Source: Lithodes maja (taxonomy: Eukaryota; Arthropoda; Malacostraca; Decapoda; Lithodidae). Taken from it: a stretch of 64,000 nt of DNA. Both the position numbers and the translations under genes were made by a program. Location of the stretch: the NCBI GenBank assembly GCA_037953745.1, contig JBAKBP010006596.1, forward strand, positions 44,697 through 108,696, in the 5' to 3' direction. Each line of letters begins with the position of its first letter. The stretch's first letter is position 1. This document shows positions 56,098 through 64,000 of the stretch, in pieces. The notes under the pieces were generated by a model. The model was not told the DNA's origin. It searched no databases and saw nothing but the letters and a program-made list of their open reading frames with translations.

Positions 56098-57943
56098 TGT
56101 GACGCATGTCGAGTATGAGCATGCTGTACAGAACGCCCAGTCAGGCCCCACCCTCGCTAGGATCGTCAGGGCAGGAACTTTGGCTGTAGTCTGTGTAGAG
56201 TTTCCTAACTCAGTTTATGTGAACCGTTGTACTATAAGTATTATCATTATGTATTTTGTTTTCTTCTAAGTCAACGAGTTCTATTTTATATCATTAGATA
56301 TAAGTATTGTGTGTGGGACTTATATACAATGATGAGAGAGAGAGTTATGTAACGACGGCCAGTGAGCGCGCCACGAGGTGTGTAGGCCTCACTCCCTCCT
56401 CCCTCCTCCCTTCCTCCCTCTCAGCGCGTGGGAAATCCTTTGTCGATCCCAGATTGAGAGAGAATATGACGTAACGATTGCTAGTGGGCGGTCCTTAAGT
56501 AGTTTGAGATATGCCGCTAGAGGGCCGAGTATAAAAAGAGAGGTTCTTGCCACCATTTCTTCAGAACTCATCAGGCAAAGCGACTTCTCATATCCCTTGC
56601 AACTATCCATATTCTTCCGACTGATGTGAACTTTCTCTACTCTCTGAACAGCCTATCTTCTTCTCTTCTCGTCCCTGTTTAACCTCCATGACCCCTTTGG
56701 TGCAGATTTAGTCAGCCAAAGTATTATCGCTTGAGTTCTCACGAGATAAGTGCCTGTTAGATAGCCTATTTTTGGAAGGGTTAACTAGAATAGGATTGAT
56801 TGATGTTTGTTGCACTCGTATATGCATTTCCCTGTGTGCGATTATTCATGTTCCTGTTTTCTGCTGGTTTAGGCAATGCTAGACTGGGATAGGGTTTCTG
56901 AGTTGTGATTTCCTATGAGTACTAGGTTGCGGTTGAACCAGTACAATTGCAACGGAGACGTGGAACGCCTAGGTGGTCTTTCTGACTGTGTACCGTGGGA
57001 GTTTAGCACTGTGTTGCGAGTGAGGGCTTTTGCCTATGCCACCCAACACTGTGTTATCTCATTTGCTTGACTTTGAGAGGATCGCCAGGAGAGAACCAGA
57101 TACTAGTGATCTGGATCTCTCAAGAGAGCATCCCGTCAATTACCGTAATTTGGCCGCACAGTCTTAAGGACCTCGCTAGGCTACGAGCCGCTTGCTCAGC
57201 CATTGTCTCTTAACCTTAGATATCCCAGCTAGACTTTGCTCGACCAGCAGATACAGTATAGTATTGAAGCTTCTCTTTATGTATATTATTGTTTAAGCAC
57301 TATTGATTTCATGTGTGGCACGCTTAGCTACTTCAGAGATTAGTGGCCCACGAGCACAATCTTAGTAGGCTATTGCCAGTGCATTGTCGGAGTACTTCTT
57401 CTTAATGTTTGCCATATCCTATTGCTTATTCTTATAATTCTTCTTATGTCAATTTAAAGCCTTTAATTACCAGTGAGTTATTCATTAAATTGCTGTTCAA
57501 AATCCGATACTTACTTCTTATGAGTATTCGAGAAGCATCTAACTTATCAGAAGATTCCTTGCTTGATGCTCGAGGACTATTGTTTAACGTAACGTAATAG
57601 TGCCGATCCGAAGTAGAGGGTGGAGGACTTCTTAAGTTCTTAGTTCAAGGGTGGATTACTTCGGCTTCGGCCAACACTATTCTTTAGTGTTGTAGTACTT
57701 TCTTCTTTGTTTGATTGTTGACCAGACTAGATAACTCCCGTCTTGTTATTAGTCTGTTGTGTGAAACGCTAGTACCGAGTTCTTGTATACCCCGTTATAG
57801 CAGATAGAACTCTGGAGGGTAGTGGCGTTTTTTGTTCGGCTGGCAGTACTCTGGGGTTGGGATCGTGTGTTTCCGTTGTGGCAGCGAGCCATACTCGAGT
57901 CCTGTGTAAGAGCCCTAGTGTACCCGAGTGCCCGGTCGTAACA
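56098..57943 (+). repeat. Lone LTR E (1846 bp) with mismatched flanks
   Basis: This complete LTR, TGTGACG...GTAACA, has no internal region on either side. A normal solo LTR would have matching 4-bp flanks. Here the left flank is satellite ending ACCT, and the right flank is CATT inside an oppositely oriented LTR. U3 markers (ACGACGGCCAGTGAG, GAGGTGTGTAGGCC) group it with LTR A. The TATA box is at 56530-56537; the CRE palindrome is altered to TGACGTAA. The arrangement fits recombination between LTRs of two different insertions. Confidence 0.9.
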
Positions 57944-58177
57944 CATTACAAATAAGTCCCACACACAACACTTATAACTAATGATATAAAATAGAACTCG
58001 TTGACTCAGATGAAAACAAAATACATATTTATAATACTTATAGTACAACGGCTCACATAAACTAAGTTAGAAAACTCTACACAGACTACAGCCAAAGTTC
58101 CTGCCCTGACGATCCTAGCGAGAGTGGGGCATGACTGGGCGTTCTGTACAGCATGCTCATACTCGACATGCGTCACA
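57944..58177 (-). repeat. Truncated 3' LTR of element F
   Basis: These 234 bp of the U3 start are homologous to about 43670-43903 in D and end GCGTCACA next to the polypurine tract. The remaining ~1.6 kb of the LTR is absent. The break is exactly at the end of LTR E. Confidence 0.92.
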
Positions 58178-58662
58178 CCTCCCCCAAGATTTTACTTGCT
58201 CAACCCTGAGCTAAAATCTGACACACAGAACCCCATCAAGCCCCTCACACCCAGCGACCGCATGGCACTAAAACAAGCTGAGTTTATCACTAAAACACAT
58301 CTTATTATTAAAAACAAATTCACATTTTATAACTCCTCCCAACAATAGCAAAAGACACAATATCATGCTCCCAGAGCGAGCTTACAGCAGCTCAGACGTT
58401 TGATAGTTCGTGGACTACTCAAACTCAATAGGCTATGACAAACTTATACAATTATCTATATCAAAAAGAAAGAGTTTTTATATGATTTTTATATTTTAAT
58501 ATGTTTTTTCCGGCTGCACTATAAGGGCAGCCTATTTTTCTTCTATACCAAACGCTCAACTCCTGCTTTACGACCCAATACGCTGGGCTACAACCGCGAG
58601 CCAACAAGCACCAAGCGCAAAATACTATTCAAACTAAAGCAGGAGGCTACCCGTGTGTCAAT
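58178..58662 (-). other. 3' untranslated region and polypurine tract of element F
   Basis: These 485 bp match C in length and sequence. The polypurine tract is at 58178-58185 on the minus strand. No gene of its own. Confidence 0.8.
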
Positions 58663-61600
58663 CTACCCAGGATCATATACCCTTGAACGACCATCTGCAA
58701 CCACGTTGTCACAACCGGCAATATGGCGTATGTCCAGGTTATATACCAATAACCTTAGTGACCACCTGGTCAGCCTCATATTCCGATTGTGAAACTGGTC
58801 CAAGATCTTGAGAGGGCGATGATCTGGGTAAACTACAACGACCGGACCATAGGCTGGAACATAGACCTCGAAATGCCCCAGCGCATCATCGTCCTTTTCA
58901 ATTTCATTCATCAGGTTCTGAAACGTTGCTAGTGCATTCTTAAGTCCGTCAGGCATAACATTGCACCGGTAGGTACTCCCGTCCACAACAAAACCACATA
59001 CCTCTTTAGCACGCTCGGACAAAGTTACAGGCAACGACCACTCACGACATTCCTTATCCCTCAGACCCTTCGTCCACACGTAATCCAGCTCTGCTTGCAC
59101 CATAGGCTGTCGAGCAGGATTTATACGGTAGGGAATTAAACTGAGCCTTGCACTATCTCCAGCCTGCATGTCGGATTCTACCCCGTACATCAGGCCTGGA
59201 GAAGCAACAAACATGCGAAAGTACTGCCATAGCCTAGTAAATAACTGCCTTGCACTGTCTCCACGAACAACATGCCTAGTGCCCTCCCACAACCCAGCCG
59301 AGACCGCAGCTTCTAACCTGTAGTCTCCCTCCTTCTCCACCTTCGTCCCTAGAACAGCCAGTTCATGAGAGGGACAATCAGTACCACCCGTGCAGTCACT
59401 CCCACAGTTCATTATTGCTAAGGCTTCCCCGCCGATACCGTACATGCGCACCCCCGCATTCCTTGTGACATCTGCCTGCGCAGCATCACCGCTTTTAGCG
59501 ACATGGCCAGATACAGTCGATCTATGGTAGGGCTGTTGCATTAGACTAGAGCAGCATTGGGAGGCTATGTGACGACCGGGCACATCCACTCCACAGCCAA
59601 CCTCACCAATCTGCTCAATGTCCTCCTTTTTACCACCACCCTTGGCAGCCATGGGTTGACCCTGACCTGGCAACCATGCCAAAGCCTCGTCGGCCACCTT
59701 GAACCACCGAAACAACGAGGCTAACGGTCTTTCAACATTCACGTGACCTGCCCGTGGAACATCTTGCACCGCCCGAGTTGTGAGACTCAGGGGCTCGGCA
59801 CGACCAGTGGGGTATGAACCGAGCTGGTGCTGGAGTGCTGCACACTGCTGCTCAGGCAGGTGCTCTAGCGCTTCCACAGCCACCAGACTCGTGTCCCCCG
59901 CCCACTGCTCCGCCGAGACATGACAATCCCTACTCTCCTCCACCTGTGCCCCACTGCCCCCCTCTCCTTCTCCACCTTGGCCGCGACAGACCAACGCAGG
60001 GACAGTAGGCTGCTCAGGTGGTTGCCTCACAAACTCCTCCAACAGGTTCACATGACATGCTTCCCCGTCCTCGTGTTTAATCTCGACAACACCATTACCA
60101 CACTTCTGAACTTCCGGATCCTCAACTGCAGTTTACAAATATCTGAGGGAACCAACCTGTCTAGATGCTTCCGAAGCAACCCAAGTCCTCCCCCAATATC
60201 AAACTGAGCAACCCTTTTTTCTCTCCGTGTGTAACGTTGCTGCCTCGGAGTCTCTTCCTGCCCTACCTCCTCACTAGCTGTGACAGGTCCTGGGGCCTCT
60301 CCAGACTCCAACATAGGTGCCAATACTGAATCACCCAGGAGAGCCGCCGAGTCAAAACTCTTAAAACCAACTCCAGCTTTAGCCTCCTCCTGTTGATCGT
60401 TCCTCTGCTGGTCTGAAGACGGAGGACTAGGCTGTGACACTTTAGCTGCCCGAGCTCGGGTGACAACACACGCCATGGGTTGTGTCTGGCACCGCTCGAC
60501 CCACTCTTGCTCTTCCCCACTCACGTCGGCCGGCCTCTCGGCAACGACTAAGGGTAGAACCTCAGAAGCGGGCATTGCAAAGTCGTTGCCGAGAAGAAGG
60601 TCGACGCCCTCCACTGGCAGTTTCTCCACAATCCCGACATCCAATTCACGTGCCACACCATCCACCTCCAACTCCAACCGCACCAGCGGGTATGACCGAG
60701 TTGCATTAATACCCTGCACCACTACCACCCGAGCCGCGTTTATAGGGTAGCCAGTCAAGTTGTTCATCAGAGTCTGGGAAGCACCTGTATCACGCAAGAC
60801 CTCTACTCCATGCTTGCGCCCCGCCCACATCACGCAACCCCGCCCTCTATGGTCGCAAAAAGCATCCTGAGCAGGGTTCGAGCCTCCCAGGTGCTTCTGC
60901 ATTGGCTGTGCCTCAGCCTCTGACGAACTGCCCCGGGCAAACTCAGAAGACTTCGGAGACACACCAATGTTGCAGGCCAAAGACACAGCTGCTGTAGGTG
61001 GTTTGCTAGGACAGACTCTTGCAAAGTGCCCCTTTTCATGACAATGATAACACTCCAACTCCCCTCTGGGCTTCCCTTGGTACTGGGAAGGGCCCGGCCC
61101 TTTCTTAAATGGGATGGTGCTAGTCTTGTGGTCAGTCTTGGTATCATAACTCTTGTACTTGTTTGCATAATGTATATCACTAACTCGGGGGGGTGGGGCG
61201 TCACACCCCTTGTTACCTGCCTCACTACGCTGAACAGACCCGCACCCACGAATTAGTGATAGCCGGAGGTCAGCCATCTCAGCTGCCTCCTGTAGAGTTT
61301 TTGGGTTCTTTTCTTTAATAGTTAAAGTCATTTCTGCACCTGTACACTTATAAAACTGCTCGAGCAGAAACAGCTCAGTCAACTGTTCGGCCGTCTCAGC
61401 TTTCTCAGAACGTGTCCAGTTTGTAAGTGCATCTTTTAAGTCCCGGGCATGTTCAAGAAAGGTCGCCTCCCTAGTCTTTGTAACACCCCGAAACTTCAAT
61501 CGATATGTTTCTGGTTGCAACTCGTATGCCCGTAGGACAGCTCTCTTCAATACTGGGTAGTCAATGCAAGACTCTAAAGGCAGTGCATCATAAGCCTTCA

Positions 61601-62493
61601 GACCCTTACCCGTAAGTCTTGAAGAGACTAGAGCTGCCCACTTCTCTTCAGGCCAATTATGCTCCCTACACTTCTTCTCAAAACGATTAAAAAATTCTGT
61701 GACTTCAGTTTCACTAAATGCCGGCACCAATTTGACTAAGTGGGACAAGGACTGTTCTCTTACTTGGCCCTCACGGCCCATCCGAGTCCCTGTCGACTCT
61801 GCACGAGTCTTATCTAAATCTATTTGAGCACAATATTTCTCTGAGTTGTACCTAAGCTCAGCCTCGTGCCTCCTAATCTCAGCCTCAATCTCCTTCTCCT
61901 GCTTCCTAGACTCAATCTCATGCTTCCTAGTCTCATTCTCATGCCTCCTAGTCTCATTCTCCATCTCCTGCTTCCTAGCCTCATTCTCCATCTCCTGCTT
62001 CCTAGACTCAATTTTAGCAAGCTCAAGTCTAAATATCATATCTGGAGACAGGCAGGGAGAGGGAGCTGCCACTACTGAAGGAGGGGGGCAAAAACTGGGG
62101 AACCACCATGTGCACCGCCCGAGGGCACTCCAATCTGCCAATTCTCATCCCTCTGTGGGAGAGTGCTAATCTCCGGCAACTGAGTGGACGGCACTGTGGG
62201 AGTCGAGTGAGAGGGGATCTGGGGAGGAACCCCCCAAACGCCCTCTCCTCCGAAACCCCATGTCGCCCACGCAACACCCAGGAAATCAGCTCCCTCTTGG
62301 ACATCCCTATTATATTGGATAGGCCCAAAACCTTGGCTATCAGGTGCAAGCCATAAATATCCACCCCAGTCAGCCTCTCCTCCGTCACGTGGTACCGCTT
62401 ACTCACAAAAACTCTAGCATCCTCCTCACTGATTACTAACGGCACCTCTTCAAATGGCATCTCTCGCTCCTCGTCAGTGCTAGGGCACGACAT
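58663..62493 (-). pseudogene. Frameshifted Gag-protease-pol remnant (element F)
   Basis: This is homologous over its length to the C ORF, read leftward from the shared ATG at 62493. Three single-base losses split it. The first shortens a C-run at 62230-62235 (six instead of seven). The second shortens a G-run at 62083-62088 (six instead of seven). The third is near 60125, where C reads GGTGGAG. Between them the reading frames stay open: SAP-like segment, coiled coil, SCAN-like capsid, CYHCHEKGHFARVC knuckle, protease DTGAS, then (58663-60051) the same chimeric pol remnant as in C. Its 462-residue terminal piece has no stop despite many differences from C. The N-terminus resembles D, the middle of Gag resembles A and C. 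Confidence 0.88.
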
Positions 62494-62706
62494 ACTGAAG
62501 TCCACAAAAAAATTCTCGAGACAAAAGTGTTAAACTTCCTTATGCAAGCACTAATTACTAAATTAACTGGAGTCTCTTAAATGCTCTACTAATTGCCCTA
62601 CAAAAAAAATATTCTTCAATATGCACGCTAAAGTACAAACAAACAAATGTTGTACAACTCTGCAAAAATTTATACTGTTCACAAAATCCTAAGCAAGGTC
62701 GCCATT
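62494..62706 (-). other. Element F primer-binding site and leader
   Basis: TGGCGACC is on the minus strand at 62697-62704. The leader has several substitutions relative to B and D but the priming site is unchanged. Confidence 0.6.
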
Positions 62707-64000
62707 TGTTACGACCGGGCACTCGGGTACACTAGGGCTCTCACACAGGACTCGAGTATGGCTCGCTGCCACAACGGAAACACACGATCCCAACCCCAGA
62801 GTACTGCCAGCCGAACAAAAAACACCAATACCCTCCAGAGTTCTATCTGCTATAACGGGGTATACAAGAACTCGGTACTAGCGTTTCACAACAGACTAAT
62901 AAAAAGACGGGAGTTATCTAGTCTGGTCAACAATCAAACAAAGAAGTAAATACAACAACACCAAAGAATAGTGTTGGCCGAAGCCGAAGTAATCCACCCT
63001 TGACTAAGAACTTAAGAAGTCCTCCACCCTCTACTTCGGATCGGCACTATTACGTTACGTTAAACAATAGTCCTCGAGCATCGAGCAAGGAATCTTCTGA
63101 TAAAGTTAGATGCTTCTCGGATACTCGTAAGAAGTAAGTATCGGATTTTGAACAGCAATTCAATAAGCAACACACTGGCAATTAACTAATATTAAAGGCT
63201 TTAAATTGACATAAGAAGAATTAGAAGAATAGACAGTAGTAAATGGCAAACATATAAAAGAAGTACTCCGACAATGCACTGGCCATAGCCTACTAGGATT
63301 GTGCTCGGGGGCCACTAATCTCTAAAGTAGCTTATGCGTGCCACACATGAAATCAATAGTGCTTAAACATTAACATACATTAGGAAAGCTTCAATACTAT
63401 GCTGTATCTGCTGACCGAGCAAAGTCTAGCTGGGATGTAGTAGGCTAGGAAACAATGGCTGAGCAAGCGGCTCGTAGCCTAGCGAGGTCCTTAAGGCTGT
63501 GCGGCCAAATTACGTTAATTGACGGGATGCTCTCTTGAGAGATCCAGATCACTAGTATCTGGTTCTCTCCTGGCGATCCTCTCAAAGTCAAGCAAACGAG
63601 TTAGCACAGTGTTGGGTGGCAGAGGCAAAAGCCCTCACTCGCAACACAGTGCTAAACTCACAAGGTACACAGTCAGAAAGACCACCTAGGCTTCCCAAGT
63701 CTCCGTTGCGATTGTACAGGTTCAACAAAACCTAATACACATAGGGAATCACAACTCTAGTAGCCTCATCCCAGTCTAGCATCACCTAGATCAGCAGAAA
63801 ACAGGAACATGAATAATCATACACAGGGAAATGCATATACGAGTGCAACAAACATTAATCAATCCTATTCTAGTTATCCCTTCCAAAATAGGCTATTCTA
63901 ATAGGCATATATCTCGTGAGAACTCAAGCGATAATACTTTGGCTGACTAAATCTGCACCAAAGGGGTCATTGAGGTTAAAAAAGGGTTCAGGAAAAGAAG
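62707..64000 (-). repeat. 5' LTR of element F (partial, cut by right edge)
   Basis: It begins TGTTACGACC in plus-strand reading and continues to the window end (1294 bp). It is visibly more diverged than the other LTRs, with insertions near 63105 and 63185 and many substitutions. The 62-residue ORF shared by the other LTRs is disrupted here. The promoter portion lies beyond the window. Confidence 0.92.

Larger units (their letters stand above)
57944..64000 (-). mobile_element. Non-autonomous Gmr1-like LTR element F, decayed, truncated at left, cut by right edge
   Basis: This minus-strand copy has the same internal structure as C (Gag, protease, rearranged pol without integrase or RT catalytic core). 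Its 3' LTR is reduced to 234 bp by the event that placed LTR E, and its 5' LTR runs off the window. Three single-base deletions break its ORF. Its 5' LTR carries more indels and substitutions than the other copies. It is the oldest element here. Confidence 0.88.

Noticed and set aside
56098..57943. LTR E as an ordinary solo LTR
   Set aside because: A solo LTR from one insertion keeps identical 4-bp flanks; these flanks differ and come from different sequences.

Overview
The window is animal (metazoan) repeat DNA; I see no host gene, tRNA, rRNA or prokaryotic feature. It consists of two things. The first is a satellite array with a 67-bp monomer, about 24.9 kb in total. The second is a set of related LTR retrotransposons inserted in or next to that array. 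The elements are Ty3/Gypsy by their reverse transcriptase and aspartic protease, but the integrase lies upstream of the RT (Gag-PR-IN-RT-RNase H in one ORF). That order is the hallmark of the Gmr1-like clade, first described from Atlantic cod. The host species cannot be named from this sequence.

Layout: element A (minus strand, 1-3768) shows its 5' LTR and gag and runs off the left edge. Satellite array 1 is 3769-13264. Element B (plus, 13265-22841) is full length and intact. Array 2 is 22842-31443. Element C (plus, 31444-39659) is structurally complete but non-autonomous: Gag and protease are intact, while integrase and the RT/RNase H catalytic regions are deleted. Array 3 is 39660-42045. 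Element D (minus, 42046-51643) is full length and intact. Array 4 is 51644-56097. LTR E (plus, 56098-57943) stands alone with mismatched flanks. It abuts a truncated 3' LTR of element F (minus, 57944-64000), which is an older, frameshifted copy of the C-type element whose 5' LTR is cut by the right edge.

B, C and D each have 4-bp target-site duplications (CAAC, TTCC, CTAT). The uninterrupted target of each is still present elsewhere in the window. This is possible because the satellite carries a super-repeat of about 11 kb: array 1 is colinear with the later part of array 2 plus array 3, and array 4 is colinear with the end of array 1 plus the start of array 2. The order of events is therefore 67-bp monomer amplification, then blocks of tens of monomers, then the ~11-kb duplication, then the retrotransposon insertions.

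B and D have nearly identical LTR pairs and open 1712- and 1717-residue polyproteins, so they could supply enzymes in trans. A (probably), C and F look like the dependent subfamily. Mosaic sequence patterns between the two subfamilies suggest co-packaging and recombination. The very long ORFs in the satellite are arithmetic artefacts of a stop-free 67-bp repeat and are not annotated as genes.
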